64,000 nucleotides of DNA from Dethiosulfovibrio peptidovorans DSM 11002 (GCF_000172975.1 NZ_ABTR02000001.1:2503437-2567436); one strand, 5' to 3'. Shown: positions 8,259 through 16,814, numbered from the stretch's first letter. Notes: generated by a model not told the origin, from the letters alone. Numbers and translations are program-made.

Positions 8259-9560
8259 GTGGCAAGTTGGCTAGAAAGGCAGTTTAAACTGAAAGAAGTC
8301 GGGAGCGACGTAAAGACGGAGGTAATGGCCGGTATCACCACCTTCATGACCATGGGATACATAATTTTCGTCAACCCGGATATATTGTCCAAGACGGGGA
8401 TGCCCTTCGGTCCTCTCATGGTAGCGACCTGTCTCGCCAGCGCTCTGGCGACTTTACTCATGGCGTTAATGGCCAACTACCCCATAGCTCTCTCGTCCGG
8501 CATGGGACTCAACGCCTTCTTCGCCTTTTCCGTAGTTCTGGGCATGAACATCCCCTGGGAAGTGGCCTTAGCGGCTATCTTCGTGGAAGGACTTCTATTC
8601 ATAGTCCTTACACTGACCAAGGTACGAGAGGCTATAGTCAACAGTATACCTAAATCCCTCAAGATCGGCATCTCCACCGGGATAGGCTTTTTCATAGCAC
8701 TCATAGGTCTGGAGGGATCGGGAATCGTCGTAGACAACCCCGCCACCCTGGTAGGTCTAGGCAATCTGGCCTCCAAGCCGGTTATACTTACGATAATAGG
8801 CTTCGTCATAATGATGGCCCTGGAAGCCCACAGAGTCAAGGGAGCCATTCTGTGGGGGATACTGGCCGTAACTGCCATAGCTGTGCCGATGGGAGTGGCT
8901 TCCATGCCGGAAGGGGTAGTCTCCATGCCTCCCTCCATCGCTCCGATCTTCATGAAGATGGATTTCTCCCAGCTGGCGAACGGAACTTTTTGGATCATAG
9001 TCTTTACGTTCTTCTTCGTGGACTTTTTCGACACGGTCGGCACTCTGGTCGGGGTCACCAACAGGGCCGGACTTCTCGACGACAAGGGCAACCTGCCCAG
9101 GGCCAGAAGCGCTCTGATGGCGGACGCCATTGGGACAACCTGCGGAGCGGTTCTCGGCACATCGACTATAACGTCCTTCGTTGAAAGCGCCAGTGGAGTC
9201 GAACAGGGGGGCAGGACCGGGCTCACCGCTCTTGTGACGTCGATACTCTTCCTTCTGGCCATTTTCTTCAGCCCCATTGTGTCCATCGTTCCAGCCTGTG
9301 CGACCGCTCCTGCTCTGATCATGGTCGGAGTCTACATGATGATGAGCCTCAAGGACCTGGACTTCGGCAGCTACACCGACGTCATTCCGGCAGCTATAGC
9401 TATATTCATCATGCCTTTCACCTACAGCATAGCCAACGGAATAGAGTTCGGCATCCTCACTTTCGTGATCCTCAAGTTTGCGGCCTGTAAGAAAAACGAG
9501 ATAAGCCCCGTCATGTGGGGACTTTTCGTCATATTTATTCTCAAGGAGATATTCGTGTAA
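8259..9560 (+). CDS. AzgA/PbuG-type purine permease (adenine, hypoxanthine or guanine)
   Basis: NCS2-family nucleobase:cation symporter in the inner membrane. The 433-residue protein opens with WLERQFKLKE and has about 12-14 hydrophobic segments. Family motifs include the glycine-rich YIIFVNPDIL helix, LSSGMGLNAFFAF, GISTGIGFFIALIGLEGSGI, VDFFDTVGTLVG and STITSFVESASGVEQGGRTG, characteristic of the AzgA/PbuG branch rather than uracil or xanthine permeases. GTG 8259 is chosen for AGGAGGGAT at 8247-8254 and the promoter just upstream. The ade gene follows on the same strand, which argues that adenine is the main substrate. Confidence 0.9.
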   Translation: MASWLERQFKLKEVGSDVKTEVMAGITTFMTMGYIIFVNPDILSKTGMPFGPLMVATCLASALATLLMALMANYPIALSSGMGLNAFFAFSVVLGMNIPWEVALAAIFVEGLLFIVLTLTKVREAIVNSIPKSLKIGISTGIGFFIALIGLEGSGIVVDNPATLVGLGNLASKPVILTIIGFVIMMALEAHRVKGAILWGILAVTAIAVPMGVASMPEGVVSMPPSIAPIFMKMDFSQLANGTFWIIVFTFFFVDFFDTVGTLVGVTNRAGLLDDKGNLPRARSALMADAIGTTCGAVLGTSTITSFVESASGVEQGGRTGLTALVTSILFLLAIFFSPIVSIVPACATAPALIMVGVYMMMSLKDLDFGSYTDVIPAAIAIFIMPFTYSIANGIEFGILTFVILKFAACKKNEISPVMWGLFVIFILKEIFV

Positions 9561-9581
9561 AACTCACAGCACGACAAGGAG

Positions 9582-9616
9582 GGGGCAGGGCTTTCGCTTC
9601 AGAGAGCCCTGCCCCT
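9582..9616 (+). other. Strong intercistronic hairpin between permease and ade
   Basis: An 11-bp GC-rich stem, GGGGCAGGGCT with AGCCCTGCCCC, encloses a 12-13 base loop. The tail is TCTCTATAG with no run of Ts, so it may act as an RNA processing or stabilising element, or as a weak attenuator, rather than a standard terminator. Confidence 0.55.
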
Positions 9617-9659
9617 CTCTATAGTGAGTGAGATGAAACAGAAAGGGGAGTTATTTTAC

Positions 9660-11375
9660 ATGAACGTGAAATCCATGCTGGCTCAGGCCAGAGGCGAAAA
9701 GACGGCGAACCTGGTTATATCCAACGTCACGGTTCCTAATCTGTTCAGTTTCGAGCTGGAGGTAACCGACGTAGCCGTTTCGGGCGACCTCATAGTCGGT
9801 GTAGGAGAGGGATACAGTGGAGCGAGGACCGTGGACGGGACCGGCAAGTATCTGGTCCCAGGGTTCATAGACGGACATTGCCACATAGAGAGCACCATGT
9901 TGACCCCAGAGGGATTCGCCGAGTTGGTCCTTCCTAGAGGGACGACTGCGGTATTCGCCGATCCCCACGAGATAGCCAACACGTCCGGAATGGCCGGCCT
10001 GGAGTATATGCACAGGGCGTCCAGGTCCCTTCCTATGGACGTATTCCTGAACGCTCCATCCTGCGTTCCGGCCTCCCCCTTCGAGACCCCCTTCGACAGA
10101 CTGGACTCTATGGCTCTGGATCGGATGTTTCGAAAAGGTTGGTGCACCGCCTTAGGCGAGGTGATGAACTATCCGGGCGTTCTGGAAGGCGATCCCGATC
10201 TATGGGGCAAGATACTCGTATCGGGAGATCAGGTTAAGACCGGACACGCTCCGGGCCTCACAGGAAAGGACCTGTGCGCCTATCTCCTGAGCCGGTGCGA
10301 TTCGGATCATGAATCCTACGAGCTAAACGAGGCGATGGAAAAGCTTCGCAGAGGCATGTGGGTGATGATAAGAGAGGGAGCGAGCGAACACAACCTGGAG
10401 GATCTGGCCCCGATGATACTCCAGGACGAGAGACGGGGATGTCGAACCATGATGGTGAGCGACGATCTCAACGTCCCCCACATCTTAAGCAGAGGCCACA
10501 TGGATGAAAAACTCCGTATGGCTCAGAAACTCGGGATATCCTTCCTGACCGCTCTCAGGATGGTGACTCTGTCCGCCGCGGACTATTTCGGACTGAAGGA
10601 CAGAGGTGCCATTGCGCCGGGCTACAGGGCCGATATGGTCCTCATCGACTCCATGGAAAACTGCAGAGCCGAGATGGTCTGGAAGGACGGTGAGTTGGTG
10701 GCGGAAAACGGGTCCCTGTCCAGCTATCCTCTTGTCAGAGAGGGTCACTATCCATCGCCGTCCAAGACGACCGAACTTCCCGATTCGGAAGGACTGAAGG
10801 TAAAATTCCAAGGCGGGGATATAAGGGTAATAGGCATAAAACCGGGACAGGTGGTGACGGAACACCTCGTAATGTCCCCGAAGATAAAGGACGACCTGGT
10901 TATATCCGACGTCGAGAAGGACGTCGTAAAGATGGCGGTGGTCGACAGAAACACCGACAGCGGCAGGGTCGGCATAGGCTTCGTTCACGGAATAGGCTTA
11001 ACCGGAGGTGCCATGGCATCTTCGGTGGCCCATGACGCCCATAATTTCGGTGTCATAGGGACGAACGACGACGACATGGTGTCGGCTCTCCGGGAGCTGA
11101 GACGCTTAGGCGGTGGATTCGTTTCCGTGTTGGACGGGGAAGTCCTGTCCTCCCTACCACTGCCGGTCGGAGGGCTTATGAGCCAGGGAAGCCCCGAAGA
11201 GGTCATGGAACAGTACGAGAGGATGGAGATATCGGTCGAAAAACTGGGCTGTTCCCTGGAGCATCCTTTTATGGTCATGGCCTTTCTGTCTCTATCGGTG
11301 ATACCGACGCTCAAGTTGACCGATCAGGGATACGTCGATCTGGGTGCAGGAGGGCTGCTGGATCTCTTCGTATGA
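9660..11375 (+). CDS. ade: Adenine deaminase
   Basis: Hydrolyses adenine to hypoxanthine and ammonia; amidohydrolase superfamily, cytoplasmic, binuclear metal centre. Its 571 residues contain the metal-binding GHCHIEST (about residue 73), DPHEIANTSG, a later KTGHAPG, and SDDLNVPHILSRGHMD carrying the catalytic Asp. The C-terminal half has the family's GFVHGIGLTGGAMASSVAHD segment. The start at 9660 is favoured by AGGGGAG nine bases upstream; in-frame Mets at 9624 and 9633 lack a site. Together with the AzgA-type permease it forms an adenine salvage operon that ends in a long palindromic terminator. Confidence 0.95.
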   Translation: MNVKSMLAQARGEKTANLVISNVTVPNLFSFELEVTDVAVSGDLIVGVGEGYSGARTVDGTGKYLVPGFIDGHCHIESTMLTPEGFAELVLPRGTTAVFADPHEIANTSGMAGLEYMHRASRSLPMDVFLNAPSCVPASPFETPFDRLDSMALDRMFRKGWCTALGEVMNYPGVLEGDPDLWGKILVSGDQVKTGHAPGLTGKDLCAYLLSRCDSDHESYELNEAMEKLRRGMWVMIREGASEHNLEDLAPMILQDERRGCRTMMVSDDLNVPHILSRGHMDEKLRMAQKLGISFLTALRMVTLSAADYFGLKDRGAIAPGYRADMVLIDSMENCRAEMVWKDGELVAENGSLSSYPLVREGHYPSPSKTTELPDSEGLKVKFQGGDIRVIGIKPGQVVTEHLVMSPKIKDDLVISDVEKDVVKMAVVDRNTDSGRVGIGFVHGIGLTGGAMASSVAHDAHNFGVIGTNDDDMVSALRELRRLGGGFVSVLDGEVLSSLPLPVGGLMSQGSPEEVMEQYERMEISVEKLGCSLEHPFMVMAFLSLSVIPTLKLTDQGYVDLGAGGLLDLFV

Positions 11376-11384
11376 AAACGTAAA

Positions 11385-11422
11385 AAAGCGGAGGAGAAAG
11401 GGATCCCTTTCTCCTCCGCTTT
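11385..11422. terminator. Bidirectional terminator between ade and frr
   Basis: A perfect 38-base palindrome starting AAAGCGGAGG and ending CCTCCGCTTT, centred on GGATCC. Both convergent transcripts, ade (+) and frr (-), read into it, and each strand ends in T-rich sequence. Confidence 0.85.
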
Positions 11423-11430
11423 AGAAAAGA

Positions 11431-11991
11431 CTAGAACTTGGTGAGGATCTCCTCTTCCTTGTCCTTCATGACCTTGTCGATCTCCTGTATGTACCCATCG
11501 GTTATCTTCTGGATCTGATCAAGGAAGTCGTGGTACTGGTCCTCGCCTATCTCCGATTCGTTCAGCTTTTTCTTGTAGAAATCGTTACAGTCCCGGCGCA
11601 GGTTTCTTACCGCTATCCTGGCCTCCTCGGAGAGCTTATGGACCATCTTGGTAAGCTCTTTGCGTCTGTCTCCCGTGAGCTCCGGCAGATTCAGCCTTAT
11701 AACCTGTCCGTCGTTCTGAGGGGTTACACCGAGATCGGAGGCCAAAATGGCCTTCTCCAAATCCTTGAGTACGGTCTTGTCGAAGGGAGTTATCAGAAGA
11801 GATCTCCCCTCCGGGACGCTTATGGTGGCAAGCTGCTTCAGCGGCGTGGACGCTCCGTAGTAGTCCACCTTGATGTCGCTTACCAAACCCGGATGAGCCC
11901 GCCCCGTCCTGATTCCTACGAACTCCCCTTTCAGGAAGTCCACCGCCTTTCTCATTTTTTCTTCAAGATCGAATTTCGTTACATCGCTCAT
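11431..11991 (-). CDS. frr: Ribosome recycling factor
   Basis: Splits the post-termination ribosome with EF-G. The 186-residue protein is full length. It has the RRF pattern: GRAHPGLVSDIKVDYYG near residue 30, PLKQLATISVPEGRSLLITPFD, the LPELTGDRRKELTKMVHKLS helix and NLRRDCNDFYKK near the end, consistent with the long three-helix domain I and the smaller domain II. AAAGGAG lies about ten bases upstream of the ATG. It follows pyrH by 41 bases in the usual rpsB-tsf-pyrH-frr order. Confidence 0.97.
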   Translation of the reverse strand: MSDVTKFDLEEKMRKAVDFLKGEFVGIRTGRAHPGLVSDIKVDYYGASTPLKQLATISVPEGRSLLITPFDKTVLKDLEKAILASDLGVTPQNDGQVIRLNLPELTGDRRKELTKMVHKLSEEARIAVRNLRRDCNDFYKKKLNESEIGEDQYHDFLDQIQKITDGYIQEIDKVMKDKEEEILTKF

Positions 11992-12032
11992 GGAAACACT
12001 CTCCTTTTCGGTGGCGCTGATCTGTGATCCGG

Positions 12033-12755
12033 CTATTCCCCCGAAACTATCGTACCAATCTTCTTCCCTTGGATCAAGAAGTCGGCTAATCTACCGTCCT
12101 CCAGGACGTTCATGACCACTATGGGGATCTTATTTTCCATACACAGGGAGAAGGCGGCGGCATCCATGACCTCTATTCTTTGCCTTAAAGCATCCATATA
12201 GGTCAAGGAGGAGTAGAGGACCGCATCGGAGTTCTTCATGGGATCTTTGTCGTATATGCCGTCGACCTTGGTGGCCTTCACAAGACACTGGGCACCTATC
12301 TCGGCGGCCCGGAGAGCCGCTGCCGTGTCGGTTGAAAAATAGGGAGAGCCTGTTCCGGCGGAGAAGATAAGAACTCGCCCCTTGTCCATATGTCTGAGAG
12401 CCCTTCTTCGAATATAGGGCTCGGCTATCTCCTGCATCTGGATGGCCGTCTGAACCCGGGTGGGGATGCCCTGTTTTTCCAGTACGTCCTGAAGAGCCAG
12501 GGAGTTTATAACAGTGCCCAGCATTCCCATGTAATCGGCCTGGGACCTCTCTATGCCCTCGTCAACGGCCTGTTTACCTCTGAAGAAATTGCCTCCCCCT
12601 ACGACCAGTCCGACCTCGACTCCGGCTCTCGAGATCTCCACGATCTGATGGGATATGCTCCTGATGGCGTCGAAGTCCAATCCGAAACCGAGCTTGCCGG
12701 CCAACACCTCTCCGGAAAGCTTCAACAATATTCTCTTGTATTTAAACTCTGCCAC
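12033..12755 (-). CDS. pyrH: Uridylate kinase
   Basis: Phosphorylates UMP to UDP; hexameric amino-acid-kinase-fold enzyme of the cytoplasm. The 240-residue reading from GTG 12755 (VAEFKYKRILLKLSGEVLAG) matches the usual family length, and GGGGGGAT stands upstream. Motifs include KLSGEVL, VVGGGNFFRG, the ATKVDGIYDKDP nucleotide loop and DAAAFSLCMENKIPIVV. A longer in-frame reading to 12962 was rejected because it runs into tsf. A terminator-like hairpin between tsf and pyrH suggests partly separate expression from the rpsB-tsf unit. Confidence 0.96.
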   Translation of the reverse strand: MAEFKYKRILLKLSGEVLAGKLGFGLDFDAIRSISHQIVEISRAGVEVGLVVGGGNFFRGKQAVDEGIERSQADYMGMLGTVINSLALQDVLEKQGIPTRVQTAIQMQEIAEPYIRRRALRHMDKGRVLIFSAGTGSPYFSTDTAAALRAAEIGAQCLVKATKVDGIYDKDPMKNSDAVLYSSLTYMDALRQRIEVMDAAAFSLCMENKIPIVVMNVLEDGRLADFLIQGKKIGTIVSGE

Positions 12756-12780
12756 TGACGAATCCCCCCGTGTTTTTCCA

Positions 12781-12819
12781 AAAAAAAGGGGCCAGGATAA
12801 GGAATCCCTGAGCCCCTCT
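12781..12819 (-). terminator. Terminator or attenuator between tsf and pyrH
   Basis: On the minus strand, GGGGC and CAGGGAT pair with ATCCTG and GCCCC (one bulge), followed by seven Ts. It would end part of the rpsB-tsf transcript just before pyrH. Confidence 0.7.
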
Positions 12820-12832
12820 ATCGTTGATCTAA

Positions 12833-13426
12833 CTACTCTCCGATCGAGAATCTGGCAAAACGACGGACCACCATGTTCTCTCCAAGCTTGGCGACCGCCT
12901 CTATTACGAGATCCTTGATCTTTTTGTCGCCGTCCCTGATCCAAGGCTGCTCCATAAGACACACGGTCTCATAATACTTGCGGACCCTGCCCTCGGCGAT
13001 CTTGTCCAGGATATTCTCCGGTTTGCCCTCCTGAAGGGCCTGCTGGCGGTAAACCTCTATCTCGCGATTGAGCTCCTCCGAGGGAACTTCCTCAGGAGAA
13101 ACGTAGATCGGAGCGGCAGCGGCCACGTGCATGGCTATCTCGTGTCCCAACTCCTGGAACTCGTCGGTTTTGGCCACGAAATCGGTCTCGCAGTCGAGCT
13201 CGAGAAGGACACCGATCTTGCCGGTGGTGTGGATGTAGGAGAACACCCTTCCCTCTTTGGCCGCACGGCTGGCCTTCTTGGCCGCCTTAGCCAACCCTTT
13301 TTCCCTCAGGTAGTCGACGGCCTTTTCTACGTTGCCTTCGCACTCGGCAAGGGCATTTTTGCAGTCCATCATGCCACAACCGGTACGTTCTCTAAGACTC
13401 TTGACGTCAGATGCGCTGATTGCCAT
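12833..13426 (-). CDS. tsf: Elongation factor Ts (short form)
   Basis: Nucleotide exchange factor for EF-Tu. The 197-residue protein contains the N-terminal UBA-like domain with TGCGMMDCKNAL (about residues 16-27) and AVDYLREKG, then a core with HTTGKIGVLLELDCETDFVA. It lacks the second core subdomain and coiled coil that make enterobacterial EF-Ts about 283 residues long, as is known for several deep-branching and thermophilic lineages. GGGAGG lies nine bases upstream of the ATG. rpsB is 60 bases upstream. Confidence 0.97.
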   Translation of the reverse strand: MAISASDVKSLRERTGCGMMDCKNALAECEGNVEKAVDYLREKGLAKAAKKASRAAKEGRVFSYIHTTGKIGVLLELDCETDFVAKTDEFQELGHEIAMHVAAAAPIYVSPEEVPSEELNREIEVYRQQALQEGKPENILDKIAEGRVRKYYETVCLMEQPWIRDGDKKIKDLVIEAVAKLGENMVVRRFARFSIGE

Positions 13427-13486
13427 GGTCAGATCCTCCCTTATTCCTTTAAAAAGAAGACAGCTCTATCAACGGCCGTCCTGATA

Positions 13487-14284
13487 TTAGTCTTCACCCT
13501 CGGCGGTATCTTCTCCGTATGCCTCGGTGAGCTTCTCCTTGACCTCGATGATGTCTTTATCGTTGACATCGTCGGAATCGTCGGATCCGTTGGCTCCGTC
13601 CACTCCCTGACGTCCCTCTATTACGGCACTTGCCATGAGCCCGGAGATGAGCTTGATGGCCCTTATGGCGTCGTCGTTTCCGGGGATAGGATAGTCTATG
13701 ACCTCGGGATCGCAATTCGTATCTACTATGGAGATGACCGGTATGCCGATCTTCCTGGCCTCTTTGACTGCAATATCCTCACGACGAGGATCGATGATAA
13801 AGATAGCATCGGGAAGAACCTTCATATTCTTTATGCCAAGAAGATATTTCTCAAGCTTGGCCTTCTGCTTTTTGAGCAGGACTACCTCTTTTTTGGTAAG
13901 ATCGTCCCAGGAACCGTCGGACTCCATGCGATCCAGTTCGACCATTTTGAGAACCCTTTTACGGATGGTCTGGAAGTTGGTGAGCAAACCACCGAGCCAA
14001 CGCTGGTTGATGTAGTGCTGACCACAGCGAATGGCCTCTTCTCTGATGGTATCCTGCGCCTGGCGCTTGGTCCCTACGAAAAGGACACTGCCGCCTTCCT
14101 TGGAGACCTCTCTCAGAAAAGAATAGGACTTCTCAAGTCCCCTGACGGTCTTCTGAAGGTCGATGATGTAGACGCCGTTTCTCTCTGTGAAGATAAACGG
14201 CTTCATCTTGGGGTTCCAGCGGCGGGTCTGGTGACCGAAATGGACACCGCACTCGAGAAGCTGCTTCATGCTGACTACGGACAT
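13487..14284 (-). CDS. rpsB: Small ribosomal subunit protein S2
   Basis: Binds the 30S head-body junction late in assembly. The 265-residue protein begins [20 protein letters not shown] and includes [46 protein letters not shown] and [13 protein letters not shown], all S2 signatures. The C-terminus carries an acidic tail of about 40 residues ([10 protein letters not shown] and after), longer than in many species. AAGGAGG sits eight bases before the ATG. A consensus promoter 130 bases upstream gives a leader of about 120 bases, long enough for translational feedback, though I recognise no named motif in it. Confidence 0.97.
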   Translation of the reverse strand: MSVVSMKQLLECGVHFGHQTRRWNPKMKPFIFTERNGVYIIDLQKTVRGLEKSYSFLREVSKEGGSVLFVGTKRQAQDTIREEAIRCGQHYINQRWLGGLLTNFQTIRKRVLKMVELDRMESDGSWDDLTKKEVVLLKKQKAKLEKYLLGIKNMKVLPDAIFIIDPRREDIAVKEARKIGIPVISIVDTNCDPEVIDYPIPGNDDAIRAIKLISGLMASAVIEGRQGVDGANGSDDSDDVNDKDIIEVKEKLTEAYGEDTAEGED

Positions 14285-14413
14285 GGTGTTTCCTCCTTAA
14301 TGAATGTGGTTTTTATCCTCCACCGGGCTACGAGAACGGGAACCGAAAAGGCACCACCCCGACCTCCGACCCGATGTGTGGAATGCGGTCCATACAAACA
14401 TGGGCCATCGGCC

Positions 14414-14442
14414 ATTATAGCATAGTCGGACTTGACCATCAA
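14414..14442 (-). promoter_or_regulatory. Promoter of rpsB-tsf with a 120-base leader
   Basis: TTGATG (14437-14442) and a perfect TATAAT (14414-14419) with 17 bases between, on the minus strand. The leader contains a GGcCCAT/ATGGaCC hairpin near its 5' end. Confidence 0.85.
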
Positions 14443-14490
14443 GAAGCTTCATATTACCATAACCGAGGTTTTTTGAATCGTGAGAGGCTC

Positions 14491-14503
14491 GGATAGAGTA
14501 TCC
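14491..14503 (+). promoter_or_regulatory. Possible operator of the CsoR/CstR-family gene
   Basis: GGATA-GAG-TATCC, a 5-bp inverted repeat 25 bases before the GTG start at 14528, just downstream of a TTGAAT at 14473-14478. Autoregulation is an inference from position. Confidence 0.35.
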
Positions 14504-14527
14504 TCAAAAAAGGGAAGGGGTAGCATA

Positions 14528-14833
14528 GTGACACAGTCTTTGATAGAACAACTGGACGATCTCTCGCCGGAGAGAAAAGCCATGCTCAATCGCCTTCGAA
14601 GGGTCGAGGGACAGCTCAGAGGAATTCAGAGGATGATAATAGAGGAAAAGGATTGTTGCGACGTTCTCCTACAGCTTTCCGCAGCAAGAAAGGCACTCCA
14701 GAACGCCTGTCTGGAGATACTCAAGAACTACATTTCCATCTGCATGACCGACGATTTATCCGAAAACGACGTCGACGTGAAGAGACTCCAGAAACTTATC
14801 GAGGCGCTGGTGGACATAGCGCCGATAAAATAG
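14528..14833 (+). CDS. CsoR/FrmR-family repressor, CstR-like (Cys-Cys without the copper-binding His)
   Basis: A 101-residue all-helical DNA-binding repressor. It shows the family core LNRLRRVEGQLRGIQRMI followed by a DCCDVLLQLSAARKALQNAC helix. Aligned by eye to the family, the first-helix Cys and the distal Cys (SIC) are kept, but the CsoR copper-ligand His is replaced by Tyr in LKNYISIC. The Cys pair without His is the arrangement of persulfide-sensing CstR proteins rather than Cu(I)-sensing CsoR. The start is GTG 14528, seven bases after AAGGGG; an earlier GTG at 14480 has no site. It stands alone, with no obvious target gene adjacent; SRP RNA is next on the other strand. Confidence 0.8.
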   Translation: MTQSLIEQLDDLSPERKAMLNRLRRVEGQLRGIQRMIIEEKDCCDVLLQLSAARKALQNACLEILKNYISICMTDDLSENDVDVKRLQKLIEALVDIAPIK

Positions 14834-14838
14834 AGAAA

Positions 14839-14960
14839 GCTCCCTACAGGAGACCCAGGTGGCCGTGGCACCCAAGGGACACCGCTTACCGCTGCTTCCT
14901 TCCGGACCTGACGGGGTTCACGGGCTCTCGCCGCACGGGACTGGGCCCCCTGTAGGGAGC
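14839..14960 (-). ncRNA. ffs: Signal recognition particle RNA, small bacterial type
   Basis: The minus strand contains the apical domain signature GTCAGGTCCGGAAGGAAGCA that binds Ffh. The ends GCTCCCTACAGG and CCTGTAGGGAGC pair perfectly over 12 bases and set the boundaries. The 122-base rod is slightly longer than E. coli 4.5S RNA and lacks an Alu domain. T-rich sequence follows the 3' end. Confidence 0.93.
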
Positions 14961-14999
14961 TTTTCGATGACGGAGGTCATTGTATCAGAACTGGGTAAA

Positions 15000-15908
15000 T
15001 CATACAACTCGACAAAACAACAGAGCCGCTAAAATCCAAAGGGACATGAGAGGCAGCAGTGTTCCAAGATACCAACCCAGGAGCTTTAACACCGTTTTTT
15101 TCGGAAAAAGCCCGGACCAAAAGGCCAGATTCTGTCTCCCTATCCTGGACAGACTTCCCAAAGAGTTTCCCACGAGAAGGGCCAAAACGGCCTCCGACGA
15201 GGAAATATGGCCCACGGAGACGGCTGCTCCTGCGGTGGCCAAGGCGGCGGAGTTATGGGCCATTCCCGCCAAGGCCACGGACCAGGCCACAGGAGACATG
15301 GACAGCCCCCTGCCCCATTCTCTGAACATCGGCTCCAAAAAGGGCATCCCCCAGAAAGCCAGGGCGAAAAAAAACCAGCCCCACGGCAATGTCCTGCATA
15401 GCATTACCCAAAGAGAGGGAACCTTCCCGCTGCCTTGCCAGTTGACCTCTTCCAGGTCGACCGACCGACCGTGTCTCAACACAAGTACAAGAAAAAAACA
15501 GAATCGGACGGCGCTTCTGAGCAAAAGAGACAAAGCGTATATTCCACCGGCGAGACCGGCCAATCCTATGGACATCCCCAGGGTGGAAGTAGACCAACGT
15601 CTCAGATATCCCGGGAAAGATATGAGCTGGACTCCCCATACCAGATCTCTTTCCTCAAGCCTTCCCTGCTCCGCCGCCGAGGCCAGCATTCCGGCCGCTA
15701 CCCTTGACGACCCTAGGCTCAAGGCCAGAGCCGTCACTATATCCGGGTGGATTCCCCATCTCGCGATTTTCGGTCCTATACGGGCCAAAAGTCTGTCAGA
15801 GACCCCGAAGCGCACCAGGATCCACCCGAAGAACAGACCTATCAGTACGTTCACCGTCAAAATGGCTTCCCCTCTTATGAAGTCACCCCATAGTCCCCAA
15901 TCCATCAC
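15000..15908 (-). CDS. Polytopic membrane protein of unknown function, last gene of the B12-controlled operon
   Basis: A 302-residue protein with roughly eight hydrophobic segments. Repeated polar-in-membrane signatures stand out: ALSLGSSRVAAGMLASAA near residue 62 and the related VALAGMAHNSAALATAGAAV near residue 213, a pseudo-symmetric pair of small-residue segments with conserved polar side chains. This resembles Gate-domain (nucleoside recognition) transport proteins, but the match is by eye only. The start lies four bases after the binding-protein stop, so it should be expressed with the BtuFCD-like transporter and CbiK under the cobalamin riboswitch. A corrinoid, cobalt or precursor transport role is inferred from context alone. 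Confidence 0.75.
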   Translation of the reverse strand: MMDWGLWGDFIRGEAILTVNVLIGLFFGWILVRFGVSDRLLARIGPKIARWGIHPDIVTALALSLGSSRVAAGMLASAAEQGRLEERDLVWGVQLISFPGYLRRWSTSTLGMSIGLAGLAGGIYALSLLLRSAVRFCFFLVLVLRHGRSVDLEEVNWQGSGKVPSLWVMLCRTLPWGWFFFALAFWGMPFLEPMFREWGRGLSMSPVAWSVALAGMAHNSAALATAGAAVSVGHISSSEAVLALLVGNSLGSLSRIGRQNLAFWSGLFPKKTVLKLLGWYLGTLLPLMSLWILAALLFCRVV

Positions 15909-15911
15909 AGC

Positions 15912-16814
15912 CTAAAGATCCTCGGGAAAGAAGAAATCCGTCAATTGTCTAACGGTGGATTCCATCCTGTAGACCGACGGACGGCTCAGGTCTCTCTCGT
16001 CTATAAAGAGGATCCTCTTTCCCCTCAATATCTCTATCCAGGGCCTTTCGTACACGGATTTTTCCGTCACGTCGTTCATGGCACCCTGCTGAACTATGTA
16101 GACATCCAAGGTCGGAGTTATACCTATCAATCGCTCCATTCCGTAAGGGGCCAAGGGGCTTCCCTCTCTCAAGGGAGAAGCATCGGACGCTCCGTTTACC
16201 CCTCCGGCCAATTCGATAATTCCGGCGGCCCAACTGTCAGGAGAACAGGTCCTTATGCCTTTTTCGCCGGTCTCCAAAAAGAAAACCGGTTTTTTACTGC
16301 CTGCCCTGCGGATCTCCGCCATTATGGAAAGTCGCTCGATGGAACGGGCCAGAAGATCCACCTGGACATCGCCTCTATCGCCGAGGAGCTCTCCTATGGT
16401 CCTGACGTAATCGAACAGAGACGTCCATACCGGAGGATCCAGGTTCACCACGGGGATACCGGTCCGCCTAAGGACGTCGAGTGCTCGACCGTGGGTGCCC
16501 TCCAGCATGGGCCTCGATATGATCAGGTCGGGGTTCAGCGCTATGATCGACTCGGGATCGAAGTTACGAGGCAACCTGGGTATTCCTGGAAAAAGCTCTC
16601 CATCGTCGCTTTGAGACACCGCTACCAGACGATCCCCATAGCCCATGGCCAGCAGCGTCTCGCTATGTCCGGCATAGAGAGAGATCACCTTCGTGGCGGG
16701 ACCGGAGAGACATAAAGAGTTCCCCAGGTCGTCGTGAACGACTATCTTCCCCTGGGCAAAGGCAGCTCCTGCGAAGAACAGATAGAAAGCGATCAATCCA
16801 GCTCGAAAAACCAA
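15912..16814 (-). CDS. BtuF/FepB-type periplasmic substrate-binding protein
   Basis: Delivers a metal chelate to the adjacent ABC importer. It has 300 residues with a signal peptide (hydrophobic residues 4-19, AFAQG cleavage region). The class III binding-protein pattern is present: VISLYAGHSETLLAMGYGDRLVAVS, then NFDPESIIALNPDLII and the second lobe from about residue 165. TTG 16814 follows GGGGGAGG by five bases and overlaps the ATPase end by 22 bases. No lipobox Cys is seen, so it should be free in the periplasm of a diderm. The cobalamin riboswitch and cbiK point to corrinoid or cobalt-tetrapyrrole cargo; iron-siderophore binding proteins look alike. Confidence 0.85.
   Translation of the reverse strand: MVFRAGLIAFYLFFAGAAFAQGKIVVHDDLGNSLCLSGPATKVISLYAGHSETLLAMGYGDRLVAVSQSDDGELFPGIPRLPRNFDPESIIALNPDLIISRPMLEGTHGRALDVLRRTGIPVVNLDPPVWTSLFDYVRTIGELLGDRGDVQVDLLARSIERLSIMAEIRRAGSKKPVFFLETGEKGIRTCSPDSWAAGIIELAGGVNGASDASPLREGSPLAPYGMERLIGITPTLDVYIVQQGAMNDVTEKSVYERPWIEILRGKRILFIDERDLSRPSVYRMESTVRQLTDFFFPEDL

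Noticed and set aside
8477..9322. 281-residue minus-strand frame opposite the purine permease
   Set aside because: No ribosome site, low-complexity shadow of a membrane protein gene.
13127..14425. 432-residue plus-strand open frame over tsf and rpsB
   Set aside because: It is the antisense of two certain genes and has no homologous motif, so it is a shadow of their codon bias.
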